In this document: positions 27,401 through 35,162 of the stretch, in pieces
Position numbering within the stretch: position 1 is the stretch's first letter
How the letters are laid out: each line of letters starts with the position of its first letter
From: Constrictibacter sp. MBR-5
GTDB lineage: Bacteria; Pseudomonadota; Alphaproteobacteria; JAJUGE01
Direction: 5' to 3'
Length of the DNA: 64,000 bases
Assembly: GCF_040549485.1 (NCBI RefSeq)
Contig: NZ_JBEPTK010000005.1
Coordinates: 124,001-188,000 of the forward strand
The notes under the pieces: generated by a model
What the model was told of the DNA's origin: nothing
The model's input: the letters and a program-made list of their open reading frames with translations, nothing else
Databases searched by the model: none
Position numbers and translations under genes: made by a program

Positions 27401-27436
27401 TTTCGGTCCCGGGGAGGGGGCGACGGCTCCGGCCAT
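24428..27436 (-). CDS. Divergent phosphoenolpyruvate carboxylase homologue
   Basis: The 1002-residue length and overall motif order fit PEP carboxylase, which makes oxaloacetate from PEP and bicarbonate. Visible landmarks are FTAHPTF (normally TAHPTE), FGFSDSGRYVG (normally GYSDSxKDxG), THGESIGRGG (normally HGRGGxxGRGG), and GSRP with MRAIP near the usual arginines. The catalytic histidine and first arginine of the HGRGG loop are replaced by serine and histidine, and the usual NTG C-terminus is absent (IGALG). It may be active with altered control, or it may be a repurposed homologue. An alanine/proline-rich 30-residue leader precedes the domain. The gene stands alone. Confidence 0.72.
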   Translation of the reverse strand: MAGAVAPSPGPKASPPAAPDADRAGAPAAPAVLHERLLAMMAEFRESGHVDPFGNPISRMALELTRMVDREEIRASDLDGLVQHMSAAAFSGRATRMAAYLGTTDPTENEARLRTVIDRLAKPKADAAPVDFAAFRDTIESLHFGVVFTAHPTFALPLDLSRALARLAAGHAGGAPLSPDEREAVADAARKRHHRPPTRLTLDDEFAWAMEAIGHAQSALARVHAVALDVARTHYPDQWRSLVPRLVSVASWVGYDHDGRSDIGWTDTLGMRLKVKHAQLSQLRDSCATLRSERPGSPTAPTIELIESLLALAANQVEYQIEASIPAGENASDEGKGARHAAAFARRLVEGREHALTDGARLTELLDRAIAAAEDDDRAARLCGIRSALATNGLGVAHTHFRLNATQLHNAIRRQIGLEGAPDDPSQRRSYVNAINDLLNKAEPASVNIGSLLAERASAKRMFMMIAELAKHIDSATPVRFLIAETETAFTLLVALYFARVFGVEHLVEISPLFETEEAMEHGDRIIEDALRSPHFRSYVERTGRLCLQFGFSDSGRYVGQMAATFWIERLRLKIASALAKHGLTGVQVVLFSTHGESIGRGGHPGSMADRLRYVAPPVSRAAFRAAGVAVKEETSFQGGDGYLWFLSPETAFATLCRIAEFALTPDEEEAGDPIYEDPDFAAEFFAVVHQEFAHIVDDPDYAALLGVFGTNMLDRTGSRPVRRQHETMAGPKEFQHPSQMRAIPNNAVLQQLGLLANTVSGLGRAASKDLERFRVMLSQSPRFRRAMAIVAYGMSASDLDVLRAYVDTLDPGVWLSRSARTRNPARREELRFIAGHLERGNVLARLLKIFRRLQADQLLLRDLMADVEADGELPDTALAPEARADLALLHAIRVALVHRIYLLGSHIPEFSPFENMTRADIVQLLVHLDVDNAIEVLKQVFPRRDAAAVRDIDFAEPANYVADAGQTYEQEHLTVFEPIAAHLELIRRVSGAITHRIGALG

Positions 27437-27580
27437 GGCTGCCTCTCATGTTGCGGTGCGAGGGAGGTTGCGCCGCACGTGCGAAGATCGCAAGGGGAGT
27501 TTCCTCGCCGTGTCCCATCGCCGGCACCCGGCGGTCCGCTCGCGGCCTATCGCACCGATCGGTCGGCGCGGGCGTCGTTT

Positions 27581-27605
27581 GGAACCATGGGCGCCGCCGA
27601 AGGTT
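27581..27605 (+). promoter_or_regulatory. EcfG-like promoter before the 215-residue membrane protein gene
   Basis: GGAAC (27581-27585), 16 nt and GGTT (27602-27605) differ from consensus in one base. The ATG follows at 27622, so the leader would be very short. This is one of four such matches in 22.5-27.6 kb. Confidence 0.4.
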
Positions 27606-27621
27606 TGGCCGGAACACAGAG

Positions 27622-28269
27622 ATGGACCGGCCGATGTGGCAGTGGCTGAGCGACAATTCCGATACGCTCAACGTGCTGGCGAACGCCGGCATGCTGATCG
27701 TCTGGGTGACATATCTGCAGGTGTTCCTCGCGGGCTACCGGCGCGAGCGCCGAGCCAAGATCCTCGTGAACCGGGGAGGCGGGACAGACCTGCGGGCGCG
27801 CTGCCTGCTGAGCAACATGAGCGCGGAGCCCATCTACATCCAGAGCATCGTCGCGCGGCTGCAAACCGCCGATGCGTCGGCGCTCTGCCAACTGACGGAC
27901 CTGGAGAATCTGGACGAGGACGCGGGACCCGGCGATCCGATGCGTACCCTGAAGCAGGGGCCTCTGGGTGCCGGATGCTTCATCGACATCGGGACCTTCG
28001 ATGACGTGGTGCGCGAGACGATCGGGCGCGTCGCTTCCGATGATCCGCAGGCCTGGCGGCGCAAGTTGCAGGCTATCGAGATTACCGTGGTCGCCGTCTA
28101 CGGCCCCGATGAGCTTCTGGCAGGCGCGGAGCGCCGTTTCGAGTGCCGTGCGGACGGCGAGGTCATCCAGCTCAGGCCGACATCCATCGGCACGCGCCAG
28201 ATCCGCTCTCGGCGAGACCGGCGCAGCCTGGAGAACATGCTGCTGGGAGACCTGTGCCGCGTGGAGTAG
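27622..28269 (+). CDS. Hypothetical protein with one N-terminal membrane helix
   Basis: I do not recognise the family. The 215-residue product has one hydrophobic segment near residues 16-38 (VLANAGMLIVWVTYLQVFLAG) followed by RRERRAK, so the C-terminal domain is probably cytoplasmic. That domain is soluble and beta-rich in appearance, with NMSAEPIYIQSIVARLQT and QAIEITVVAVYGPDELL, and a basic tail. The ATG at 27622 is favoured over upstream in-frame codons because the divergent ppc-like gene begins at 27436. The role is unknown; the promoter motif hints at stress expression. Confidence 0.6.
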   Translation: MDRPMWQWLSDNSDTLNVLANAGMLIVWVTYLQVFLAGYRRERRAKILVNRGGGTDLRARCLLSNMSAEPIYIQSIVARLQTADASALCQLTDLENLDEDAGPGDPMRTLKQGPLGAGCFIDIGTFDDVVRETIGRVASDDPQAWRRKLQAIEITVVAVYGPDELLAGAERRFECRADGEVIQLRPTSIGTRQIRSRRDRRSLENMLLGDLCRVE

Positions 28270-28308
28270 CGACAGCATCGGCACATGTGCGGGCCCGCGA
28301 CGGCGATC

Positions 28309-28336
28309 GGGCCGACCGCAGTGTTGCGGCCGGCCC
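28309..28336. terminator. Hairpin between convergent genes
   Basis: Arms at 28309-28319 and 28326-28336 pair over 11 positions with one mismatch around a 6-nt loop. It sits in the 89-bp gap between the hypothetical gene and flgH, both reading toward it. Confidence 0.5.
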
Positions 28337-28358
28337 GAGAACACGATGCGCTGCGCGC

Positions 28359-29132
28359 TCAGAAGGGGAAGACGATGTCGTAGATCTGCTGGCCGTATCG
28401 CGGCTGCTGGACGTCGGAGAGCTGGCCGCGTCCGCCGTAGGCGATGCGCGCTTCGGCGATCTTCTCATAGCTGATCGTGTTCTCCGAGGTGATGTCCTCG
28501 GGCCGGACGACGCCGGCGATCAGCAGTTCGCGGACCTCGAAGTTCACCCGGACCTCCTGGCGGCCCTGGAGCGCCATGTTGCCGTTCGGCAGGACCTGGG
28601 TGACGAGGGCCGCGACCTTCAGGTTGATCGCCTCGCCGCGGGTAACGGCGCCGCTGCCGGAGTTCGACGTGTCACTCGACATGTCGATCAGGCTGCTCGG
28701 ATCGACCGCCTTCGGCAGGATCTTGCCGAGCTTCGACTCCAGGCCGAGGAAGGAGGGGATGCCGGCGGACTCGGTGTTGTTGCGGGTGCGGGTGGTCTTG
28801 TTCTGGAGCTGCGCCTTGTCGTCGATGCGGATCAGGACGGTCAGGATGTCGCCGACGCGGCCGGCGCGCTGGTCCTTCAGGAAGGCGCGCGAGCCGCTGC
28901 GCCACAGCGAGTTCGCCGAGCGTTCCATCGGCTGCGGGGCCGGCATCGGCATGACGACCGGCTGGTAGCCGGGGACCGCGGTGGGGTCGACGACCCGCGT
29001 CAGTTTCGGCTCCTGGCCGACCTCGGCGAGGCGGCGCTGCGTGTTACCGCAGGCGGCGAGCGCCAGCACGAGGCAGAAGGCGGCCCCCAGGCGGACCGGG
29101 ATGCGAAGCGATAAGCGGTTGGTGGCGTTCAT
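28359..29132 (-). CDS. flgH: Flagellar L-ring protein FlgH
   Basis: FlgH forms the outer-membrane L-ring around the flagellar rod. The 257-residue protein has a lipoprotein signal with the cysteine in LALAACGN (residue 28). Family signatures are SLWRSGSRAFLKDQRAGRVGD (in parts), LTVLIRIDDKA, VTRGEAINLKVAALVTQVLPNGNM, and the C-terminal IAYGGRGQ...QQIYDIVFPF. The ATG overlaps the flgA stop by 4 bp. It is the last gene of the leftward run; flgI, which often follows, is not present here. Confidence 0.95.
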   Translation of the reverse strand: MNATNRLSLRIPVRLGAAFCLVLALAACGNTQRRLAEVGQEPKLTRVVDPTAVPGYQPVVMPMPAPQPMERSANSLWRSGSRAFLKDQRAGRVGDILTVLIRIDDKAQLQNKTTRTRNNTESAGIPSFLGLESKLGKILPKAVDPSSLIDMSSDTSNSGSGAVTRGEAINLKVAALVTQVLPNGNMALQGRQEVRVNFEVRELLIAGVVRPEDITSENTISYEKIAEARIAYGGRGQLSDVQQPRYGQQIYDIVFPF

Positions 29133-30139
29133 CGATAGCTCCCGGCCTTGAGGGCGACGTTGCTGGCTGCCTGCACCTGGGCGGCGCCGATCATTTGAAG
29201 GGACTGGATCTCGACGGTGTCCGGCGAGATTACGGTGGCCTCGACCACCCGATCGCTGCGCGGATTCAGCACCCGGATCGCAGCGCCGAGAGCGCCGTCC
29301 TCGAGCGCCTTGCCGCGGGCCGTGAGGGTGAGGGATCCGGAGCGCAGCACGATGGTCACCATGCTGTTCTTCTGGACGACGATGCGCTCCTGGAGGTCGC
29401 GCACGGCCACGGGCAGGCCCGGCGTGATCGCCCGGCGCGGCGTCATCCCGATCATCCAGCGCGCATCGGTGATCATGTCGCGCCGCAGGCGGTCGGCGCG
29501 GACCGAAGCCCAATCCAGGTCGCTCTCGCCGATCGCCTGGCCCGGCATGACCGGGCCGCGCAGAACCGGCACATCGACCACCGGGAACAGACGGGCGGTG
29601 ACCGGAACGCGGTTCATGCCGCCGTCGCCGTTCGGCGCCAGCAGCGTCGCCGTCGCGCGACGGCCGCGCGCGTCGACGCGCAGGTTCTCGATCTCGATCC
29701 GCACCTCGCCGCCGACCGGCAGATGGACGATCTGCTGACGGTTCTCGACGTCGACCTCGAACTCGACACGGCCGCTTGCCGCGGCGATCGCGTCGGCCAG
29801 CTGCCGTTCGATCTCCCGGGCGTCGACGACCCGGCTTTCCCGTTCGATCGTGATTCGGTCGAAGCGGCTGCGGGGCTGCCAGGAGATGCCGTTCGCCGCG
29901 GCGATCGCCATCAGCTGCTCGGCATCGAGGATCATGCGTGCGCCCGGCGCGGGAGCGGCCGCGATGACGCGCGACGCCTGCTGATCGACGTTGGCGAAGA
30001 CGTCGCCGAGATGCACGTTGCCCTCGGCGACGATCGCTTGGTCGCGCAGCAGCGGAATGGTCTCTGCTGCGGCCGGGAGCGCTGCGGTGCAGAGCATCGC
30101 GACGAGCGCGGCGCCCAGGGTGAGAGTGCGGCGGTTCAT
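29129..30139 (-). CDS. flgA: Flagellar P-ring assembly chaperone FlgA
   Basis: FlgA is a periplasmic chaperone needed to assemble the FlgI P-ring. The 336-residue protein has a signal peptide (AALPAAAE near residue 25), a variable N-terminal region and the conserved C-terminal SAF-like domain: VPVLRGPVMPGQAIGESDL, MIGMTPRRAITPGLPV, and VTIVLRSGSLTLTARGKALEDG in parts. It lies 11 bp after flgG and overlaps flgH by 4 bp. Confidence 0.93.
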   Translation of the reverse strand: MNRRTLTLGAALVAMLCTAALPAAAETIPLLRDQAIVAEGNVHLGDVFANVDQQASRVIAAAPAPGARMILDAEQLMAIAAANGISWQPRSRFDRITIERESRVVDAREIERQLADAIAAASGRVEFEVDVENRQQIVHLPVGGEVRIEIENLRVDARGRRATATLLAPNGDGGMNRVPVTARLFPVVDVPVLRGPVMPGQAIGESDLDWASVRADRLRRDMITDARWMIGMTPRRAITPGLPVAVRDLQERIVVQKNSMVTIVLRSGSLTLTARGKALEDGALGAAIRVLNPRSDRVVEATVISPDTVEIQSLQMIGAAQVQAASNVALKAGSYR

Positions 30140-30150
30140 GAAATGGATCC

Positions 30151-30936
30151 TCAGCGCAGCTGCGTCAGGGTCTGCAACATCTGGTCGGAGGTCTGGATGA
30201 CCTTGGAGTTCATCTCGTAGGCGCGTTGCGCCGTGATGAGGTTGGTCAGCTCGGCGACCACGTTGACGTTGGAGGTTTCCAGGAAGCCCTGGCGGAGCGT
30301 GCCGTAGCCGGCGTTGCCGGGTGTCGCCGTGGTGGCCGCGCCGGAGGCCGTCGTCTCCTTGTAGATGTTGTCGCCCGTCGCCTCGAGGCCGGCCTCGTTG
30401 GCGAAGGTGGCGAGGTCGATCTGGCCGGCGATGGTGGCGTCGACCTGGCCGTCGAGCTTCTGAATCACCTCGCCGCTGGCGTTGACCGTCACCGAGACGG
30501 CCTGCGGGTCGATGACGATGCCGGGCAGGAGACGGTAGCCGTCGGCGGTCACGATCTCGCCCGTGGCGCTGAGCTGGAACGAACCCGACCGGGTGTAGCC
30601 GGTCTGGCCGTCGGGCAGTTCCACGCGGAAATAGCCCTTGCCCTGGATCGAGATGTCGAGCGCGTTCTCGGTCACCGTCAGGTCGCCCTGTTCGGTGATG
30701 CGATAGACCGAGGCGGTCTTCACGCCGACGCCGATCTGGATGCCGGACGGCACCACGGTGCCGGCGTCCGACGAGTTCGACCCGACCCGGCGCAGGTTCT
30801 GGTAGAGAAGATCCTGGAACTCCGCCCGCTGCCGCTTGAAGCCGGTCGTGTTGACGTTGGCGATGTTGTTGGAAATCACCTCGACGTTCAGCTGCTGCGC
30901 CAGCATGCCGGTAGAAGCGATGCTCAATGATCTCAT
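30151..30936 (-). CDS. flgG: Flagellar distal rod protein FlgG
   Basis: FlgG builds the distal rod. The 261-residue protein starts with the rod/hook signature MLAQQLNVEVISNNIANVNT. It carries GKGYFRVELPDGQTGYTRSG mid-protein and ends with the C-terminal heptad segment VNVVAELTNLITAQRAYEMN. Length matches the family. It follows flgF by 46 bp in the same direction. Confidence 0.96.
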   Translation of the reverse strand: MRSLSIASTGMLAQQLNVEVISNNIANVNTTGFKRQRAEFQDLLYQNLRRVGSNSSDAGTVVPSGIQIGVGVKTASVYRITEQGDLTVTENALDISIQGKGYFRVELPDGQTGYTRSGSFQLSATGEIVTADGYRLLPGIVIDPQAVSVTVNASGEVIQKLDGQVDATIAGQIDLATFANEAGLEATGDNIYKETTASGAATTATPGNAGYGTLRQGFLETSNVNVVAELTNLITAQRAYEMNSKVIQTSDQMLQTLTQLR

Positions 30937-30982
30937 CGTAGCCTGATCCTGGTAATCTGCGGGTCGCGGGGACGGCGTGGCG

Positions 30983-31708
30983 TCAGCTCTGCTGGGTGTC
31001 GGGCAGGCGGCGGATCATGTCGCGCAGCCGCTCGTGTTCCTGCTGGACCATGTTGTCGGTCCCCTGGAACGACCGGAGGATTTCCATCATCCGGGTCATC
31101 TCGACGATCGCCTGCACGTTCGACTGCTCGAGCATTCCCTGGGTGATCCGGCTGTCCTGCGACGGCTGCGGCGCCGCGTCGGTGGTGTAGAGTCCGCTGC
31201 GCGACTTGCGCAGTTCGTAGCCATTCTCGAACTCCACCAGCTGGATCCGCGCGATACGGTTGCCGTCTGCCGAGACGACGCCGTCCGGCGTCACGACGAC
31301 GTTGTTGGTGCCGGGCGGTACCACGACCTCGCGGCCCCGATCGTCCAGCAGCGGATACTGGTCGCCCGTCACGACGGCACCTTCCGGACTGAGCTGGAAG
31401 TTGCCGGCCCGCGTGTAGCGGTCGCCCGTCGGCGTGCCGACGACGAAATAGCCTTCGCCGTTGATGGCGAGGTCCAGGCTTCCGCCGGTGTGGGAGAGCG
31501 GACCCTGCTGCTGGTCGCGGACGACCGCGACGTCCTCGACGTAGGAGACCTTGGTGTTCGCGGCGGGGTGCGTCACATACTCCGAGAACAGGACGTGCTC
31601 GCCCTTGAACGCGGTGCTGTTGGCGTTGGCGATATTGTTCGCCACCACCTCCATCTGCCGCATCAGCGTCATTTGCCGCGACAGGGCTATGTAGCCGACA
31701 TTGTCCAT
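30983..31708 (-). CDS. flgF: Flagellar proximal rod protein FlgF
   Basis: FlgF is a proximal rod subunit. The 241-residue protein shows MTLMRQMEVVANNIANANST at the N-terminus, GEGYFVVGTPTGDRYTRAGNF in the middle, and EQSNVQAIVEMTRMMEI near the end. The ATG at 31708 follows GGAAGG by a few bases; a frame open further upstream has no such site. It is divergent from fliL across 227 bp. Confidence 0.95.
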   Translation of the reverse strand: MDNVGYIALSRQMTLMRQMEVVANNIANANSTAFKGEHVLFSEYVTHPAANTKVSYVEDVAVVRDQQQGPLSHTGGSLDLAINGEGYFVVGTPTGDRYTRAGNFQLSPEGAVVTGDQYPLLDDRGREVVVPPGTNNVVVTPDGVVSADGNRIARIQLVEFENGYELRKSRSGLYTTDAAPQPSQDSRITQGMLEQSNVQAIVEMTRMMEILRSFQGTDNMVQQEHERLRDMIRRLPDTQQS

Positions 31709-31863
31709 GGTGCCTTCCGGGTCTCTCTCGCCGACATGGTCGTGCCATTCCGATAGCACTGGCCATGCCACCCGGCGGATCGGCGGAAAACCGCCGTTTC
31801 TCGCGACGCCGAGGGTGCAGGCGGGCAAATTCTGCCGGGCAGAGCGTGCCGGGGCGGCACCCT

Positions 31864-31879
31864 TAAACCCCGCGTTAAC
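31864..31879. promoter_or_regulatory. CtrA-like box between flgF and fliL
   Basis: TAAA-N7-TTAAC matches the CtrA box TTAA-N7-TTAAC except in one base. It ends 57 bp before the fliL ATG and could serve both directions. TTAACCAG at 31875-31882 also resembles the TTAACCAT half-site. Confidence 0.45.
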
Positions 31880-31935
31880 CAGCCCGCCCTAGGTTCCTCC
31901 CGAGCGACAAATCGTGAGTACAAGGACGCGCCCCC

Positions 31936-32481
31936 ATGGCCGCCAACGCCACTACCGTCGATGCAGCACTGGACGGCGCCGATGGGCTGCCGCCCAAGCG
32001 GAAGTCAGGGAAGAAGCTGGTTCTCTTCATCCTGCTGCCTCTGCTGCTGCTGGGCGGCGGCGCGGGCGGCCTCATCGCCACCGGCATCATCGACCTCGGC
32101 GGCGGCGGCGAGGCGGGGGCCGAGCATGCCGAGGCGCCGCACGGCGAGACGAAGCACGAGCCGGAGGCACCGAAGGAACTCGTCTTCTACGACGTGCCGG
32201 ACATGCTCGTGAACCTCACCTCGACCGGCCGGCGTACGAACTACCTGAAGATCCGCGTCAGCCTCGAGGCCGGCAGCCAGGAGGACGTGGCGAAGCTCCA
32301 GGCGCTGTCGCCGCGCATCATCGACAATTTCCAGGTCTATCTGCGCGAGCTGCGGGTCACCGATCTGCAGGGGTCGGCGGGCATGGCGCGGCTGCGCGAG
32401 GAACTGTTGCGCCGGGTCAGCGTCGCCGTGGAACCGATCAAGATCCACGACGTGCTCTTTCGCGAGATGCTGGTCCAGTAG
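31936..32481 (+). CDS. fliL: Flagellar basal-body-associated protein FliL
   Basis: FliL is a single-pass inner-membrane protein that supports the stator. The 181-residue protein has a cytoplasmic start, a membrane helix near residues 27-52 (LVLFILLPLLLLGGGAGGL), a Glu/His-rich periplasmic linker and the FliL domain: FYDVPDMLVNLTSTGRRTNYL, SPRIIDNFQVYLREL, and the final VLFREMLVQ. It starts the rightward motility operon, 9 bp before fliM. Confidence 0.95.
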   Translation: MAANATTVDAALDGADGLPPKRKSGKKLVLFILLPLLLLGGGAGGLIATGIIDLGGGGEAGAEHAEAPHGETKHEPEAPKELVFYDVPDMLVNLTSTGRRTNYLKIRVSLEAGSQEDVAKLQALSPRIIDNFQVYLRELRVTDLQGSAGMARLREELLRRVSVAVEPIKIHDVLFREMLVQ

Positions 32482-32490
32482 GAGTCCATC

Positions 32491-33570
32491 ATGGCCGAAG
32501 AAGGTGCGATGACGGACGAGGACAAGCTCGCTGCCGAGTGGGAGGCGATGGCCACCGCCGACAGCGAAGAGAACAGCGAGGAGCCGGCCTTCGCGGCCGG
32601 AACGGACCGCGCCCTCAACCAGGACGAGATCGACTCTCTCCTCGGCTTCTCCAACGAGGGCGAGGGCGAGAAGGAACTCTCCGGCGTCCACGCCATCGTC
32701 AACAGCGCGCTCGTCTCGTACGAGCGCCTGCCGATGCTCGAGGTGGTGTTCGACCGCCTCGTCCGGATGATGTCGACCAGCCTGCGCAACCTGACGTCCG
32801 ACAATGTCGAAGTCTCGCTCGACAACATGCGTTCGGTGCGATTCGGCGACTATCTCAACTCGATCCCGCTGCCGGCCATGCTCACCGTCTTCAAGGCGGA
32901 GGAGTGGGACAATTACGGGATCATGACGATCGACAGTTCGCTGATCTACTCGGTCGTCGACGTCCTGTTGGGCGGTCGCCGCGGCACGACCGCGATGCGT
33001 ATCGAGGGGCGGCCCTACACCACGATCGAGCGCAACCTGATCACGCGCATGGCGCATGTGGTCCTGGCGGACATCTCCGCCGCCTTCGATCCCCTGTCGC
33101 CGGTCATCTTCCGTTTCGAGCGGCTGGAGACCAATCCGCGCTTCGCCACGATCGCGCGGCCGGCGAACGCCGCGATCCTGGTCGAACTGCGGATCGACAT
33201 GGAAGACCGCGGCGGCAAGCTCGAACTCCTGCTGCCCTACGCGACCCTGGAGCCGGTGCGCGAACTGCTCCTGCAGATGTTCATGGGCGAGAAGTTCGGC
33301 CGCGACTCGATCTGGGAGAACCACCTCGCCAGCGAGCTGTGGCAGACGGAGGTCGCGGTCGAGGCGGTGCTCGACGAGGTGACGATGCCGCTGCGCAGCA
33401 TCCTGGAGTTGAAGGTGGGCACCCAGATCCTGCTGAATGCGACGCCCGAGTCCCAGGTGAAGGTCCGCTGCGGCGGCGTGCCGATGTTCGACGGCCGCAT
33501 GGGTCGCAAGGGGCGCAACATCGCCGTCCAGATCGACCAGCGCGCCAACGGCCACAAGTTCATGCGATGA
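32491..33570 (+). CDS. fliM: Flagellar motor switch protein FliM
   Basis: FliM is the C-ring subunit that binds CheY-P and sets rotation direction. The 359-residue protein has an acidic N-terminus with the CheY-binding motif NQDEIDSLLGF near residue 46, followed by the CheC-like middle domain (DRLVRMMSTSLRN; DVLLGGRRG). The C-terminal SpoA domain has LELKVGTQILLNATPE and GRMGRKGRNIAVQI. AGGAG precedes the ATG. Its stop overlaps the next gene by 4 bp. Confidence 0.95.
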   Translation: MAEEGAMTDEDKLAAEWEAMATADSEENSEEPAFAAGTDRALNQDEIDSLLGFSNEGEGEKELSGVHAIVNSALVSYERLPMLEVVFDRLVRMMSTSLRNLTSDNVEVSLDNMRSVRFGDYLNSIPLPAMLTVFKAEEWDNYGIMTIDSSLIYSVVDVLLGGRRGTTAMRIEGRPYTTIERNLITRMAHVVLADISAAFDPLSPVIFRFERLETNPRFATIARPANAAILVELRIDMEDRGGKLELLLPYATLEPVRELLLQMFMGEKFGRDSIWENHLASELWQTEVAVEAVLDEVTMPLRSILELKVGTQILLNATPESQVKVRCGGVPMFDGRMGRKGRNIAVQIDQRANGHKFMR

Positions 33571-34010
33571 ATATTCCCTTCCTCATGGACCTGGTGCTCG
33601 CCGGCCTGCTGGTGGCGATGATCGTTCACGGTGTGCTGCTCAACCGGCGGCTGTCGCAGCTGCGCAACGACCGCGACGAGCTCGCTGCCGTCGTTCGCGA
33701 TTTTCAGGTTGCGACCGGTCAGGCGGTGGCCGGGCTCGACGGCATTCGGGTCGCTGCGGACAGTACGGGCCGGACGCTCCAGGAACGGATCGATTCCGGC
33801 AGGGCCGCCATTCGCGATCTCGAGTTCCTGGTCGAGCGCGGCGAGCGCGCCGCCGAGCGGCTCGAGGCGGGCTCGCGTCCGGTCGCGCGTCCGGTCGCGC
33901 GTCCGGCGTCCCCGCTGGCGGCCAGCGCCACCGCGCCTGCGGCGGCCCCGGCTCCGGCCGCCGCGACGGATGCACGTTCCCTTCTGAAGGCGATCGAGGG
34001 CATGCAATGA
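33567..34010 (+). CDS. DUF6468-type flagellar-cluster membrane protein
   Basis: The 147-residue product has one N-terminal membrane helix (FLMDLVLAGLLVAMIVHGVLL), a charged coiled-coil-like region (RRLSQLRNDRDELAAVVRDF onward to about residue 100) and an alanine/proline-rich tail ending LLKAIEGMQ. Proteins of this size and shape follow fliM in many Rhodospirillales. It is coupled on both sides by ATGA overlaps (fliM and the MotE-like gene). A stator- or basal-body-linked role is inferred from position. Confidence 0.7.
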   Translation: MNIPFLMDLVLAGLLVAMIVHGVLLNRRLSQLRNDRDELAAVVRDFQVATGQAVAGLDGIRVAADSTGRTLQERIDSGRAAIRDLEFLVERGERAAERLEAGSRPVARPVARPASPLAASATAPAAAPAPAAATDARSLLKAIEGMQ

Positions 34011-34654
34011 ACGCGAAGAGCTTTCTGCCGCGCGTGGGACTGCTTCCCGTGACCCTGCTGGTCGCCGCCTCGGTGTTCAGCCTGAAGGTGTCGGACGTCT
34101 GGCAGGGAATGTCGGACCTGCGCGCACCGGTCCAGGTGGCTGCGGCCGTCGCCGCGGAGCCGCAAGCGGAGAAGCCGCAGGCGCCCGCCGCACCGAAGGC
34201 GGATGCCGAACCGGCGCCTCCCAAGGACCCGGCTTTGCTGACGCAGACTGAAATCGACCTGCTGCAGAAGCTGTCGGCGCGGCGCGAGGCCATCGAGAAG
34301 CGCGAGCGCGAACTCGACATGCGCGAGACGCTGGCCAAGGCCGCCGAAGCGCGCCTCGTGGCGAAGGCCGCCGAACTCGACCAGGTTCAGAAGCGCATCG
34401 AAGACCTGATGAAGCAGCACGACGAGAAGCAGGCGGAGAAGCTCGACAGCCTCGTTTCCATCTACGAGAAGATGAAGCCGGCGGATGCGGCCCGCATCCT
34501 CGAAGGTCTGGAAATGGACATCCTGATCGACGTGCTCAGCCGAATGAAGGTGCTGCGCAGCTCACCGATTCTGGCGTCGATGGATCCCGCCAAGGCGCGC
34601 GAAGTCACCGCCAAGCTCGCCGAGCGCGAACAGCCGTTGCAGGCCGGCGGCTGA
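34007..34654 (+). CDS. MotE-family motility protein
   Basis: The 215-residue product has an N-terminal signal/anchor (residues 1-25), a proline/alanine linker, a long coiled coil (about 80-140) and a C-terminal MgtE-N-like segment: KLDSLVSIYEKMKPADAARI, then MDILIDVLSRMKV and SPILASMDPAKAREVTAKL. This is the layout of MotE, a periplasmic chaperone-like motility factor in alphaproteobacteria. The start overlaps the preceding stop by 4 bp. Confidence 0.82.
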   Translation: MNAKSFLPRVGLLPVTLLVAASVFSLKVSDVWQGMSDLRAPVQVAAAVAAEPQAEKPQAPAAPKADAEPAPPKDPALLTQTEIDLLQKLSARREAIEKRERELDMRETLAKAAEARLVAKAAELDQVQKRIEDLMKQHDEKQAEKLDSLVSIYEKMKPADAARILEGLEMDILIDVLSRMKVLRSSPILASMDPAKAREVTAKLAEREQPLQAGG

Positions 34655-34682
34655 CATTCTGTCCTCATCGGATCCCGTCGAT

Positions 34683-34698
34683 TTTACCGCAACTTAAC
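34683..34698 (+). promoter_or_regulatory. CtrA-like box before cheY
   Basis: TTTA-N7-TTAAC is one base from the CtrA box. It ends 64 bp before the cheY ATG. TTAAC followed nine bases later by CTAG is an arrangement shared exactly with the fliL upstream region. Confidence 0.45.
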
Positions 34699-34762
34699 GC
34701 ACGGCCGCTAGTCTCGCTTCAGTAACGTGTGGCGGTGGCCGCGAGCAGAGGACGAAGAAGCG

Positions 34763-35152
34763 ATGTCGGTCGATTACAGCATGAACATCCTGATCGTGGA
34801 CGACTACAAGACGATGCTGCGGATCGTCCGCAATCTGCTGAAGCAGCTGGGCTTCGAGAACGTCGACGAAGCGACGGACGGCGGCACGGCACTTCAGAAG
34901 CTGCGCGATCGTCCCTACGACATGGTCATCTCGGACTGGAACATGGAGCCGATGACCGGCCTGCAGCTCCTCAAGGAGGTGCGCGCCGATGCGAAGCTCA
35001 AGTCGCTCCCGTTCCTGATGATCACGGCCGAAAGCAAGCCCGAGAACGTGATCGAGGCGAAGAAGGCCGGGGTCAACAATTACATTGTCAAGCCGTTCAA
35101 CGCCGACACGCTGAAGACCAAGCTGTCTTCGGTGCTCGGCACGGCGCTCTGA
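34763..35152 (+). CDS. cheY: Chemotaxis response regulator CheY
   Basis: This single receiver domain of 129 residues would bind FliM when phosphorylated. The acidic pair is D13/D14 (IVDDY), the phosphoacceptor D58 (VISDWNM), the switch threonine T88 (MITAES) and the lysine K110 (IVKPF). WNMEPMTG is typical of CheY. The ATG at 34763 follows a purine-rich site; a GTG at 34727 lies too close to the promoter region. cheZ follows after 10 bp. Confidence 0.95.
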   Translation: MSVDYSMNILIVDDYKTMLRIVRNLLKQLGFENVDEATDGGTALQKLRDRPYDMVISDWNMEPMTGLQLLKEVRADAKLKSLPFLMITAESKPENVIEAKKAGVNNYIVKPFNADTLKTKLSSVLGTAL

Positions 35153-35162
35153 GGAGCCCGCG

